From NCBI RefSeq assembly GCF_000002875.2, contig NC_009391.2:491486-555485 (forward strand): a stretch of DNA of 64,000 nt, read 5' to 3'. The notes under the pieces are model-generated. The model saw only the letters and a list, made by a program, of their open reading frames with translations. It searched no databases and was not told the DNA's origin. Numbering within the stretch: the stretch's first letter is position 1; each line of letters starts with the position of its first letter. This DNA comes from Leishmania infantum JPCM5 (Eukaryota > Euglenozoa > Kinetoplastea > Trypanosomatida > Trypanosomatidae). Shown here one piece after another: positions 31,207 to 40,748 of the stretch. Both the position numbers and the translations under genes were made by a program.

Positions 31207-31255
31207 GACACCGTTGCACCATCCCTACTCCCTCCCTCACGCTCTCCTCCCCACC

Positions 31256-32350
31256 ATGATGCAGGAGTTCCACGCGTTCTCGGTGTCCCCAAACAAGGAG
31301 CACAAGCTAGAGATCCCGGCGGGGTGCGGCTTCCACCTCTCTGTCGTTTCGCTGCCGCGAGGCACCAACGGCAAGTCGACGGTTTACGTGTCGGCGGATG
31401 GCAAGTCGTACGCGCTGGCCTCTCTCGACTCTCAGCAGAACGTTCTTCAGGCACCTACCGACCTTATCTTCAACTACCAGCAGCAGGTCATCTTTTTCGC
31501 GAAGGGCTCGGCGACAGTGCACTGCGTCGGCTACCGCCAGGAACTGGATTTCAGCGACGACGACGATGCGCCTTTCGCCATGGAGAGCGGCAGCGATGAC
31601 GACACCCGTGACGCTAAGAAGGCGGCGGTAAAGCTGCCGGCAGATGCCATCACGGATGCTGAGACGGCAAAGAGAAAACCCGCTGCTGCTGCGGCTGCCA
31701 CCGAGAGCGTCTCCGAGGATGAAGAGGATGAGGATGAAGATGAGGAGCTGGCCGATAGCGCCGAGGAAGCGTCTGCAGATGCGGCGTCCGATGAAGGGAG
31801 CGACGGAGAAGAAATAGAGGAGGACGAGGACGAGGAAGAAGAAAATGATGAGGAGTACGACGACGATGACGAGATCGACAGCGACATTGCCAAGGAGCCG
31901 AGGGGGATGCAGGCCCGCCACGTTGACCCCACCGCCCCTTCTTCGGAGGACGAGGAGGATGGCACCGATGGCAACGATGACGAGGAGAGCGATGAAGAGA
32001 TGGACAGTGATGACCTCGCCGCCATGGAAGAGGACGAGGAGGACGTCGATGACGATGACGACGAGGACATCGATGACGATGACAAGGAGGAGGCGGAGCC
32101 GCCAATGAAGGTGATACGCGCAGAGGGTCGTCCCAGCGGCGGCTCTCTGCAGAGTCGCCCGAGCGCTGGCGGCTCGCCGCAGGGCCTTAAGAAGAACGGT
32201 AGTGGTTCTTCGCAGGGCCGCCCTAACGGCCACTCCCCGCAGGGCCGCCCGAGCGCTGGCGGCTCGCCGCAGGGCCTCAAGAAGAACGGTAGTGGCTCTT
32301 CGCAGGGCCGCCCTAACGGCCACTCCCCGCAGGGCCGCCGCGGCTTCTGA
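31256..32350 (+). CDS. Nucleoplasmin-like domain protein 3, long acidic form with repeat tail (364 aa)
   Basis: The start is the first of two adjacent ATGs (MMQEFHAFSV); the longer frame begins at a TTG and is discarded. Residues 1-98 form an NPL domain more diverged than in paralogues 1 and 2 but with the same strand plan (FHLSVVSLPRG, YALASLDSQQNVLQA, TVHCVGYRQEL). Residues about 99-285 are a very long acidic tract with many Asp/Glu runs. The tail (about 300-364) contains two copies of a 30-residue unit rich in Gly, Ser, Gln, Pro and Lys (GGSPQGLKKNGSGSSQGR), and ends in RRGF. The basic Gly-rich tail parallels the RGG tail of NPL2. Likely nuclear histone or RNP chaperone; this is inferred from the family. 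Confidence 0.8.
   Translation: MMQEFHAFSVSPNKEHKLEIPAGCGFHLSVVSLPRGTNGKSTVYVSADGKSYALASLDSQQNVLQAPTDLIFNYQQQVIFFAKGSATVHCVGYRQELDFSDDDDAPFAMESGSDDDTRDAKKAAVKLPADAITDAETAKRKPAAAAAATESVSEDEEDEDEDEELADSAEEASADAASDEGSDGEEIEEDEDEEEENDEEYDDDDEIDSDIAKEPRGMQARHVDPTAPSSEDEEDGTDGNDDEESDEEMDSDDLAAMEEDEEDVDDDDDEDIDDDDKEEAEPPMKVIRAEGRPSGGSLQSRPSAGGSPQGLKKNGSGSSQGRPNGHSPQGRPSAGGSPQGLKKNGSGSSQGRPNGHSPQGRRGF
32156..32335 (+). repeat. 90-bp tandem duplication inside the NPL3 tail
   Basis: Two head-to-tail 90-bp units (32156-32245 and 32246-32335) encoding the same 30 residues. They differ at two silent positions, indicating a recent in-frame duplication. Confidence 0.95.
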
Positions 32351-33874
32351 GCGATCGCTGCCGCCAAAGTTAAGCGTCACACGGGCATTAAGGGAGGTGA
32401 AAGGCACCGGCGAACTCGCGGCACCGAAGGCGGCTGGGATGGAGGATGGGGAAGGCGTGCAAGGGCTTGACACTCGGCCTGTTCCTCCTCCTGTGCTCGG
32501 CCCCTCGGATTCCAGCCCTCCTCTTGCGTGCGTCTCGTGCCCTGTCTCATCCACAGAGCCCATCCCCTACCTCTCCCTGTTTCCGTGTGCCAGCCGCTGC
32601 CTCGGTCGGCGTCATCTTCCTCGTGTTGACCTCCTAACGTGTAATGTTCTAGGCTCTCCTTGCCTTTGTTCGTCTCCCGTTGTGGGTGCTGCGGTGGGGC
32701 TGTCTTGTTGTCTCTCTCTATAAGCTAACATGTTGAGCAAGCACTGGGGGGAGGCGGATATGCGTGCCCGCGCACCTCTTCATCTGTGGTGGAACAATTT
32801 AAGTGCCTGTGTCTCTGTGTGTGCCTGATGAGCGCTCGTGCTCTCTCGGTCCCGATCTCGCCGCATATCCACGTTGTTTCTCTCGCCTTCGCCTGCCGCT
32901 GCGTGTAGCACGACAGACGACAGCGAGAAAGAGAGGCGCGTGCCAGAGAGCGGGAAGAAGAGGGAGGGAGGGAGGGATGACGAGCACAAGGCCGCCGTCG
33001 AGGGTGGTAGCGTTGGGCTTCAGCGCATATATTGTTGCTGCCCGCCTGTCTGCTGCACCATGTGCACGGTCGGGCGTGTGAGCGCCCGCTGCCCGATGTG
33101 TGTCTCGGGTGCCACCGCGTATTCCATCTTGTTGTTGGTCAGAAGATGCTTAACCTTCCTGAGTTTGTCGTCGCCGCCTCTTCCCTTCACTCTCCCTAGT
33201 CGCGCATGCCGGGTGGGCGGGAGAGGGAGTCCGAGGGGGTGGGGGAGTGGGGAGCGCACGCTCCCCACACGATGGGTTGCCGTGCACTGCGAAAAGGACT
33301 CGAGTCTCACACGGACAGCACCACGACACGATCGCCCCACGCGGGGCGCAAAGAACAGCTCAACGGTGGCGGCAGACGACACATAGGATCACCTCCGCCG
33401 CTCTGTGGCGGCATGAGCGAAGCATAAAACATACGAACGAAAAGCGCGACAAGAACTGAAATCGGGGGTGAGTGGGTGGCTTCCTGATATGGCCCCTCGA
33501 AGGAATGAGTTAGGTTTGGGAGAGCGAGCCGCTCTGCATGATTTTGGCTCTGTGGGCGTGATGGAATAACGAGAAGCGACGGCGGAGGAGGAGAGGTTAG
33601 AGGGGGGAGGGGCAATGGTGTGGCGGGCCACACTGCTCCTCTACACACCCTCCTCCCACCCTCCTGCTGCTGCTGCTGTTGTTGTTCCGCCCCGCATAAC
33701 AATACTTTGCTGTCTTCCTGTGCCGCTCGCTGCCAGCGTATCGCCCGTGTCTCTTGTCTACCGGCTCTCCTCTCCCTTTCTTCACCGGTTTATGCCGCCC
33801 TGCATGCTTCGCGTCGCAGGTCGTGGTCCCTCCGCCGCCTCGAAACCTACACAAAACGACACGCACAGGCGATC
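32351..33874 (+). other. Intergenic/UTR region
   Basis: A 1.5-kb spacer with mixed composition, purine-rich GGGAGGGAGGG near 32955-32976 and a GGGGGTGGGGGAGTGGGG block at 33235-33252. No repeat family or gene is recognised. Confidence 0.6.
33764..33819 (+). promoter_or_regulatory. Candidate trans-splice acceptor of the CIAO2/MIP18 gene
   Basis: The tract CTCTCCTCTCCCTTTCTTCACC is followed by an AG at 33818-33819, giving a 5'UTR of about 55 bases. Inferred. Confidence 0.45.
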
Positions 33875-34363
33875 ATGGCCGAGCTAGCTAACCCCAACCC
33901 CACCGTGTTCGAGCCCACGCATGACCCGCTCAAAGGCCGCACGGATGCGGAGCGCGTGGCTGAGGATGACGAGGACGCGGAGGACCCCATCGACGCATGG
34001 GAAGTGTTCGAAATAATCCGCCGCATCCGCGACCCTGAGCACCCCAACTCGCTCGAGCAGCTGAAAGTCGTCGAGCCCTCGCTCATCACCGTCGATTGGA
34101 AGAAGCGGCACATCCGTGTTCTCTTTACTCCGACGGTGCCGCACTGCAGCCTGACCACGCTGATTGGTCTGAGCATCCGTCTGCAGCTCGAGCGATCGCT
34201 ACCCGAGTACACGAAGGTCGACATCTACGTCACCCCCGGCACCCATGAGCAGGAGGCGCAGGTGAACAAGCAGCTCAACGACAAGGAGCGCGTGGCGGCC
34301 GCGCTGGAAAACTGCAATCTGCTGAACGTGGTGGAGTCGTGCATAAACGAGTTTGATGAGTGA
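33875..34363 (+). CDS. CIAO2: CIAO2/MIP18 family cytosolic Fe-S cluster targeting protein (162 aa)
   Basis: This is the DUF59 protein of the CIA targeting complex, which with CIAO1 and MMS19 hands Fe-S clusters to cytosolic and nuclear apoproteins such as DNA helicases and polymerases. The chosen ATG (MAELANPNPTVFE) gives 162 residues, about the length of human CIAO2B (163). Family hallmarks are visible: the DPIDAWEVFEIIRRIRDPEHPNSLEQL opening of the DUF59 fold, LITVDWKKRHIRVLFTPTVPHC with the reactive cysteine at residue 91, LIGLSIRLQLERSLP, and the C-terminal KERVAAALEN helix. No sign of truncation. A longer in-frame reading from 33620 is a cysteine-rich translation of spacer and was rejected. 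Confidence 0.93.
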   Translation: MAELANPNPTVFEPTHDPLKGRTDAERVAEDDEDAEDPIDAWEVFEIIRRIRDPEHPNSLEQLKVVEPSLITVDWKKRHIRVLFTPTVPHCSLTTLIGLSIRLQLERSLPEYTKVDIYVTPGTHEQEAQVNKQLNDKERVAAALENCNLLNVVESCINEFDE

Positions 34364-35383
34364 CAAGACTACAACCCCTTCCTCGCGGCAGCGACGGTGT
34401 GATCATGGCTGCGGTTGTGGTGGCTGTTTGCGTGGCGGTTATTCGTCAGCCAGCCAGTAGGAGTTGTGCGACGGCTGTAGCGTCGCTTCTCTGTATGTGC
34501 TCTGTGATGGCCAGCGACTTCTGTGTGCGCGTGTACATTTTCCGTGCGCGCGTCTGTCTGGCACAGAGGGGGCGCGTGCCCGCGTGCCCGCGTATCTTGT
34601 TCCTGTGTGTGTGTGCCCTATCCAGTGCAAAGGTGAACACCCCCTGCCGCCGCCGCCGCTCGGCTTCTCAGACAAGAAAAAACGAAATGAGTCGTCTGAA
34701 CGCCGTCGCCTCACGTGCCGGTGCCGCTGCCGGTGGGTCTGCAAGCACGTGCAGAGGCTGCCCCTGCACATGCTTGCACACTCTTCCCTCCCTTCTCAGT
34801 GCCTCGAGACACCGTGGAAAAGCATCTACTTACCTCCACCGCCACAGCGGTCGCATCGTCGCCCCCCTCCAAACAGTAGCCACCTGAGCACGGGCCGCCA
34901 GATAGTGCTTCCGTCTCTCTCTCTGTATGCGCCCGCTGTCCCCCTGCCACCCCACACACGTTCTCTCTCTGTCGGTCAGCGCAACCCTCCTTGACTGAAT
35001 TCAGCGTACCCGCGCATCGTATGTTGAACGGGCTCACCGCCGCGGGCGCCGACTTCACTATCCCCAATCAGCTTAGGTATTGAGACACGCGTTTTCGAGC
35101 GAAGGTGGAGCGTGTGTGCGTGTTAGGGACGTGGGAGGGTGCTGTACATCCTGCCTCTCCCCCTCACAGCATGGACGGGGTCCAGTCTGCGCACGCCGTC
35201 GTCCTCTTCTGCCTTTTTGTTTTGTGCGCCATCACCCTCCTCTCGTTTCTTCGGCATGGTGTAGCACACAGATGCACCTCCCCCACCTTGCTGACACCCG
35301 AAGTCCGGACACACGCCTGCTCACCCACCACATATGTGTCTGCTCCCTCCTTCCTGTATTCATAGCCGTTGATCTGCAGTGCG
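34364..35383 (+). other. Intergenic/UTR region
   Basis: A 1.0-kb spacer with GT-rich DNA after the CIAO2 stop and C/T-rich DNA near 34905-34975 and 35150-35360. No gene or repeat is supported. Confidence 0.6.
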
Positions 35384-38300
35384 ATGAAGATGGATGAGTC
35401 AGCTGTCAAGCAATCCTCGCAGCGGACGAGTGACAGTACGTCTACCTCCCACGTTCTCTTAACCGACAACGACGATGACCACCGCCGCGACCATCATGTC
35501 CCTATCACCGTCCCGTCCAACAGAAGCAACTCAACCTCCACTCCGCCGCTGCTCTCGATGCGGTACAGCGGACGTGCGCTGTCTTCCTCGCACAGTCACG
35601 TCACCTACGGCGGGGACGCCTCGGCGCAGAAGCTGACGTCGACTTCATCAGCCTCGTCTCTCTTCACGTGCCTGAGCACTTCGCTTTCGGGCTCTGAGGC
35701 GTGCAAGGCCGCTGTCCTAGGCGATGCACGAGCCACGAGGGACACGGAAGGCATGACAACGCCGGACGCCGTCGGCGCTGCTGCCGCACAGGATGTATCA
35801 TCGCCGCGGCGCAGCTCTGTAGCATGCCCCTTGACGGTGTCGACCACAGAGCACGTGGCGGTGCTCACCGCCCCCGAGAACGGCCAGGATGCGGAGGAGG
35901 TGCATAGTTGCGTGACATTGTCCTCCACGGCAACTTCTCCAGGAACGTCTCCTGTGGCAGCGGTGTTGCCGCCACTGCCACAGCAGCGGCGGGTGCTCCT
36001 GTCATCGTCCAGCAACGAACGCCAATACACGTCGCCGGCAACGGCACCGCATACAGAGGAGGCCGCGCAGCTCCTCTCCTGTAGCAGTTCTTCCCCCAGC
36101 ATCATCACGGTGTTCACCCCGCCTGCGATGACGAGAGAGACCGCCGCCCACGCGCCGTTTTCCATGAGCCCGGCGCCGTCGAAACCTCCCGCCGGACCCT
36201 CGGCCGCGACGGCGACAGCCATGATGACGTGCCACGCCAGAGCATTGAGCGACGCCGAAAAGGAAGGCGTGGGACACGAAGCCCGTGCCCGGCCCTACAT
36301 GCTGCTCGACTCGGACTGCGGTGGTAGATCCGCCGACTGTGCCGCCGGCACTCCGGCGGCGTCAACAGAAAGCGAGCAGCAGGGCCGCTCATTGCACGAG
36401 ACAGAGACACGCGCATCGCCAGCGGACGGCCCGGTCTGCGACGTTGAAGAGGCTGAGGAGGCGGCGCCAGCAGCTCCGTCAGCCATCATCACGCCAGCGG
36501 CGGCGGAACGCGCGCTATCGAGTGAGCAGCGCTACGCTTTCCACGCGGCAGTAAAGGAGCACCGGAGTGTGTTTATCACTGGCGGCGCCGGCACCGGCAA
36601 GTCGCACCTGCTGCGCACCATTATTCGTGCCCTACCCTCCTCGTGCACTTTCGTCACCGCGACGACAGGCATTGCCGCTCTCAACCTCAGCGGCTCGACG
36701 CTGCACAGCTTCGTCGGCTGCGGCATCCCCAGTCGAAACAGCAAGGGCGACAGTCTGCTGAGCATCGTTCTCAGCAAGCAGCGGTGCGTGCGCAGCTGGC
36801 GCACTTGCCGCGTACTGATCATAGACGAAGTGTCTATGCTCGAGCCAAGCTTCTTCGACGTGGTCGACTACATCGCTCGACACGTGCGCAACCGCCCGCA
36901 CGAGCCGTTCGGCGGCATTCAGCTCATCCTCTCGGGCGACTTCCTCCAGCTCCCACCGGTGTCGCGCGAACGGCGCGGCAGCAGCCCGCAGTTCTGCTTC
37001 GAGACGGAGGCGTGGTGGAGGGTGAACCCGAGGGTATGCCTGCTCTCAACGCCGTTCCGCCAACGCAGCCTGCGCTTCTTTGCCATCTTGAACGAGATGC
37101 GCGTCGGCGAGCTGCAGCCGGACTCGGTCGAGCTGCTCTACTCGATGGACACGACGGAGCGGGTGCACTTTGTGCGGCGCACGGACAGCGCCACAGATGT
37201 GAAGGTGGAGGACGACCACGGACCACCGGAGATGGTGCGAGTCGGCCTCAAGCGAGCGGCGGACGTGAGCGCCGAAGCGGCAGTACGCAGCGCAGCCGCC
37301 TGCAAGACGGAGATGTCGGCTACGAGTATGCGACGGACACGGCTGGAGCTCGTCAACGGCCTCGGGCGCGCCATGGATGCCCCGTTCGACGGCTACACAA
37401 TCCTTCGTTCCACCCGCGCCGAGGTGGACGCGGAAAACGAACGGTACTACCGCCAGCTCAACACCGAGATCTTCATGTACCACGGCTTCCACACGGGCAA
37501 GGGTGACTTTCCGGATAGCTCACTGACAAGGATTGTGCACCTGCGCAAGGGCTGCCGTGTTATGCTCATCAAAAACTTCGACCCTCGGCTAGGGCTCGTC
37601 AACGGCAGCACCGGCACCATCACCGACTTCGTGAGCTTCGCCAACGGTTACCTCTTCAAGACGCAGGGCATCAGCGCCGACGACGCACGATCCATCTGCG
37701 TTGGGCGAGGCAAGATGATGGACCAGCGGCACACGATGTTGCCGGTTGTCGCCTTCGGGCTGCGCTGCGCTGATGGCACCGTGGCGACACGCGAGCTCGT
37801 TGTGGAGCCGCAGGAGTGGAAGGAGATGCTTGGGTCGCGCGAGGTGTCACGCTCTGTGCAGATCCCGCTCATCCTTGCCTATGCCATCACTATCCACAAG
37901 TCGCAAGGGATGTCGCTGACGCAGGTGGACATCGACTTCAAGAAGGTATTTGAGTCTGGCCAGTCGTACGTGGCGCTGTCGCGGTGCACTGATATGGAGA
38001 GCGTGCGGCTGCACGGATTCGATGCCCATCGCGTCAGCGCAAACCCCACCGCTCTCGCGTACTACAAGGCGCTGGCTCTGCAGCAAGAGCGGCTGCGGTG
38101 GCGTCGCACTCATGTGCCGCGGATGGTGGAGGCCGAGGAAGCCATGGAGGCGTTCAGCTGCACCCCGTATGGGTACGTGCTTCTCAACGAGGCCGAGACG
38201 CTGGCGCGACACGGGAGGGAGGATCGCGCGACCGGGTTCAGCACCAGCTTCAATAGTTTCGCGTCCACGTCCACGTCGTCCAGCCGCTCCCCGGCATCCG

Positions 38301-39412
38301 ACGGGGATTGCCTCAAGCCGGAGGACTTCGACGACGAGAACTGGGCCGCCGTGAAGGTGGTGGGGAAAGAGCGGCCCGACGGCGGCGGCGAAGGATGCAC
38401 GCAGAGGCGACGCGAAAAGCACCACCGGCACCGAGAAGGCCACGCATGCGCGGACGATCATAGCGCGGGGCGCACTCGCGCATATGCGCGTGACGGGCTC
38501 GACGGGGAGCCGAGTGACGGCAGCGACGATGACGGCGACGACATGAACGAGACAACGCGGCTAGACAAGCTGCGGCGCCGCATCGTGCCGCTGCTGACGA
38601 CGGCGGCCATGGTGAAGCGCCTCGTCACACGTCAAGCAATGCCGCTACATCGCGTCCGTAACTCGCGCATCGTCGTCGACGCGCACGCGCTATTTCAGCT
38701 CGTGGCGGGGCCGGAGTCCGCAGCGGCGTTTGATGTGCTCTTTGGCCAGCAGGACAACATGATGAGGGTGCCGTTGTGCGTGCACACGCTCGTCACTGAG
38801 GCGGCGGCGTACCGGAGCTGCTCCGAGTCCCTCAGCCAGTCGGTGTCACCGCATCAGCCCGTGGACGGGTTACGCAGCAGCCGCGGCGACGCCCTCGTGG
38901 GCTACGACACCTGCAGAGGAAGCTTAGGTGGGGCGGGGTGCGAACCGTTCGATGCCCCGCTGCTCGCAGCCTCCCACGCGGCAGCCGAGGCTCTTGCGGT
39001 GATGGAGCGGGCGAAGCAGGACTTCATTCTCGACGTGCAGCGACCAGAGCAAACATGCGCGCTGCCGGCGGCGGACCCTGGCTGGCTGCGGTTCACAGTG
39101 GTGCTGCCGCTGCTCCGCCATCGACAGGCGAAGGCCCGAACGAAGGACGGGCCCGGTGTCGATGCTGCGAGTGACGCGGGCGGTGCGTGCCGCGAGGTGG
39201 ACTTCATCCTCAACCGCGACCCCCGCGAGATTCTCCACCACCGCGCCATCCTCGAGTATGCCATGTACTTGCAGGCCTCCTTCGGCGAAGACGTCGTTAT
39301 CTGCACGGACTCCGTCCTACTGGCCGCGTACGCCTTTGCGTGGCGGCTGCGCGTCGCGTCGATAGACTACTTGTGCGGCGATAACAGCGGTGCCGATGGC
39401 GTGGCTACTTGA
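35384..39412 (+). CDS. PIF1: PIF1-like DNA helicase with probable C-terminal PIN nuclease domain (1,342 aa)
   Basis: PIF1 helicases are 5'-3' superfamily 1B enzymes acting at telomeres, G-quadruplexes and, in trypanosomatids, also on kinetoplast DNA. The start is the ATG of MKMDESAVK; the upstream TTG is ignored. Residues 1-370 are Ser/Thr-rich and probably disordered. The helicase core runs from about 385 to 895: Walker A GGAGTGKS (400-407), ATTGIAALNLSGSTLHSF (motif Ia and PIF1 signature region), Walker B IIDEVSM (D481, E482), SGDFLQLPPVS (motif III), AITIHKSQGMSL (motif V) and YVALSRCTD (motif VI). A charged linker (about 960-1075) follows. The last 260 residues resemble a PIN domain: RIVVDAHALF with D1099, HHRAILEYAMYLQ, and VVICTDSVLLAAYA with D1309. 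Which trypanosomatid PIF1 subtype it is cannot be assigned by eye. Confidence 0.9.
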   Translation: MKMDESAVKQSSQRTSDSTSTSHVLLTDNDDDHRRDHHVPITVPSNRSNSTSTPPLLSMRYSGRALSSSHSHVTYGGDASAQKLTSTSSASSLFTCLSTSLSGSEACKAAVLGDARATRDTEGMTTPDAVGAAAAQDVSSPRRSSVACPLTVSTTEHVAVLTAPENGQDAEEVHSCVTLSSTATSPGTSPVAAVLPPLPQQRRVLLSSSSNERQYTSPATAPHTEEAAQLLSCSSSSPSIITVFTPPAMTRETAAHAPFSMSPAPSKPPAGPSAATATAMMTCHARALSDAEKEGVGHEARARPYMLLDSDCGGRSADCAAGTPAASTESEQQGRSLHETETRASPADGPVCDVEEAEEAAPAAPSAIITPAAAERALSSEQRYAFHAAVKEHRSVFITGGAGTGKSHLLRTIIRALPSSCTFVTATTGIAALNLSGSTLHSFVGCGIPSRNSKGDSLLSIVLSKQRCVRSWRTCRVLIIDEVSMLEPSFFDVVDYIARHVRNRPHEPFGGIQLILSGDFLQLPPVSRERRGSSPQFCFETEAWWRVNPRVCLLSTPFRQRSLRFFAILNEMRVGELQPDSVELLYSMDTTERVHFVRRTDSATDVKVEDDHGPPEMVRVGLKRAADVSAEAAVRSAAACKTEMSATSMRRTRLELVNGLGRAMDAPFDGYTILRSTRAEVDAENERYYRQLNTEIFMYHGFHTGKGDFPDSSLTRIVHLRKGCRVMLIKNFDPRLGLVNGSTGTITDFVSFANGYLFKTQGISADDARSICVGRGKMMDQRHTMLPVVAFGLRCADGTVATRELVVEPQEWKEMLGSREVSRSVQIPLILAYAITIHKSQGMSLTQVDIDFKKVFESGQSYVALSRCTDMESVRLHGFDAHRVSANPTALAYYKALALQQERLRWRRTHVPRMVEAEEAMEAFSCTPYGYVLLNEAETLARHGREDRATGFSTSFNSFASTSTSSSRSPASDGDCLKPEDFDDENWAAVKVVGKERPDGGGEGCTQRRREKHHRHREGHACADDHSAGRTRAYARDGLDGEPSDGSDDDGDDMNETTRLDKLRRRIVPLLTTAAMVKRLVTRQAMPLHRVRNSRIVVDAHALFQLVAGPESAAAFDVLFGQQDNMMRVPLCVHTLVTEAAAYRSCSESLSQSVSPHQPVDGLRSSRGDALVGYDTCRGSLGGAGCEPFDAPLLAASHAAAEALAVMERAKQDFILDVQRPEQTCALPAADPGWLRFTVVLPLLRHRQAKARTKDGPGVDAASDAGGACREVDFILNRDPREILHHRAILEYAMYLQASFGEDVVICTDSVLLAAYAFAWRLRVASIDYLCGDNSGADGVAT

Positions 39413-40400
39413 TGGGGCTGATGGGCTGGGGACAGAAAGGTCATGCGGTACAGAGTGCCCAGCACGCAGACGAACACATGCGGGGCGCGGAGCACAGCTA
39501 GCGGATAATGTGAGGCCAGCGAGCGACGTTGGCCTCAGAAATGCCTCCGACGAAGTCAGAAAGCCACTGACCGCGCATGTGTCTCAGTGTGGGGTCTCTG
39601 CTTGTTTGATTGTGGGCGTCGTTCCCTTTTCTTTGTTTGTCTTCTGCGCAGACTGCCATGTGTCTCTCTCTCTCACACACACACACAGCGAAGCATTCGT
39701 ACGGATCTACCAACACCACCGCAGCACCGCACGTGGCAAGGCAACCGTTCCACTCTAGCGCGCAGGCTGATGATGGGTCTTGCACCGGACCGCATCGACA
39801 TCACAACCGTCGCCTCCTCATTCTCGCGGCGCTATAGCACTTTAGCTCGCACGGGTTCTCTGCTGATGAATGCCCTTCTCACCCTGTCGCCGCTCTGCTG
39901 GTGCGCTGAGCAACGTAAAGCCACTGGAAGACAGAGGCCAACAAGAGGAGGGTGGCCGATGTGTCAAGCACATGCCCTCCCCTCCTTTGCATACGGTGCA
40001 TCAACGCAGCTTGTCGGTGTCGACTCAGGGACGCTGTTCTGGTCCTCTGCGCGTTCCTTCTCTCACTACAGCGACAACCGTTTTTCGTTGGTGTGCGCAC
40101 GTGATTGTACACGGCAACGTCGCCATGACCTCCACTACATCACCATCAACACCTTCTCTTCGGGCACACAACAATGATGACCACGTGCACCCGCACCTGC
40201 CCGGAGCAGGGTAGACTCCCCCTCCTTCTTCGCTGTCCTTCCCTCTATTCTACTTGGCTGCTCCTCCTCGCGGATATCCTGTCGAGGGTGACGCTGACAT
40301 CGACACCGAAACGAAGGTGGCAGTCCCCCTTCTTTTCCCGCCAACCTCCCTTCCCCTCCACCAACCGCACACCCAACTATCCGCCACCACCAACACGACC
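39413..40400 (+). other. Intergenic/UTR region
   Basis: A 1.0-kb spacer with a short (CA)n run at 39675-39689 after a CT tract, and C/T-rich DNA from 40210 to 40390 preceding the prolyl isomerase. No gene is called. Confidence 0.6.
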
Positions 40401-40748
40401 ATGCCCACCTCGTCTTGGCAGGCGGCGCATCTGCTCATTAAGCACAGCGGCAGCCGCAACCCTGTGTCGCGCCGCACCGGGCAGCCAACCACCATATCGT
40501 ACGAGGAAGCCGTCACGGAGCTGCAGAAGTGGCGCCAATCAATCGAAGAAGGTAGGGTGACCTTCGAGGAGGCCGCGCGACAGCGCAGCGACTGCAGCAG
40601 CTACGCCCGCGGCGGCGACTTGGGCGTCTTCGGCCCTGGGGAGATGATGAAGTCATTTGAGGATGCCACGAAGTCTCTCGAGGTGGGGCATGTGAGCGGC
40701 ATTGTTGTGACTGACAGCGGCGTGCACATCATCAAGCGCATAGCCTGA
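40401..40748 (+). CDS. PIN1: Pin1-type parvulin peptidyl-prolyl cis-trans isomerase (115 aa)
   Basis: This is a phosphoSer/Thr-Pro-directed prolyl isomerase of the parvulin family. The ATG of MPTSSWQAAHLL gives 115 residues, the length expected for trypanosomatid Pin1, which has only the catalytic domain and lacks the N-terminal WW domain of human Pin1. Conserved elements are visible: AAHLLIKHSGSRNP with the His-containing first strand, the basic SRR phosphate-binding site, the catalytic cysteine at residue 65 in SDCSSYARGGDLG, FGPGEMMKSFEDA, and the closing TDSGVHIIKR strand. The longer frame from 40254 would add a Pro/Thr-rich leader from spacer DNA and is not used. A SIDER element follows about 340 bases downstream, probably within the 3'UTR. 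Confidence 0.93.
   Translation: MPTSSWQAAHLLIKHSGSRNPVSRRTGQPTTISYEEAVTELQKWRQSIEEGRVTFEEAARQRSDCSSYARGGDLGVFGPGEMMKSFEDATKSLEVGHVSGIVVTDSGVHIIKRIA

Larger units (their letters stand above)
28603..31255 (+). other. Long intergenic/UTR region between NPL2 and NPL3
   Basis: A 2.65-kb spacer, the longest in the window. It contains a CA/CCCA repeat (28985-29022), (GT)n runs (29535-29553, 30244-30264), CTGTG-rich DNA near 30115-30150, a run of 14 C (30899-30912) and a (CA)n run just before NPL3 (31177-31206). Open frames (for example 29037-29531 and 29826-30182) have no family resemblance and biased composition, and are not called. The size leaves room for an ncRNA or small-peptide gene, but none is visible. 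Confidence 0.6.

Noticed and set aside
31307..32563. 418-codon minus-strand open frame opposite NPL3
   Set aside because: It is the antisense of the acidic (GAN)n coding stretch, giving Val/Ile/Leu runs, and lies opposite a well-supported gene.
35369..35383. Upstream non-ATG starts for several frames (for example 17172, 27565, 31214, 35369, 44062, 45337, 53464)
   Set aside because: These begin with GTG or TTG, which are not used as normal starts in this organism. The next in-frame ATG was used in each case.
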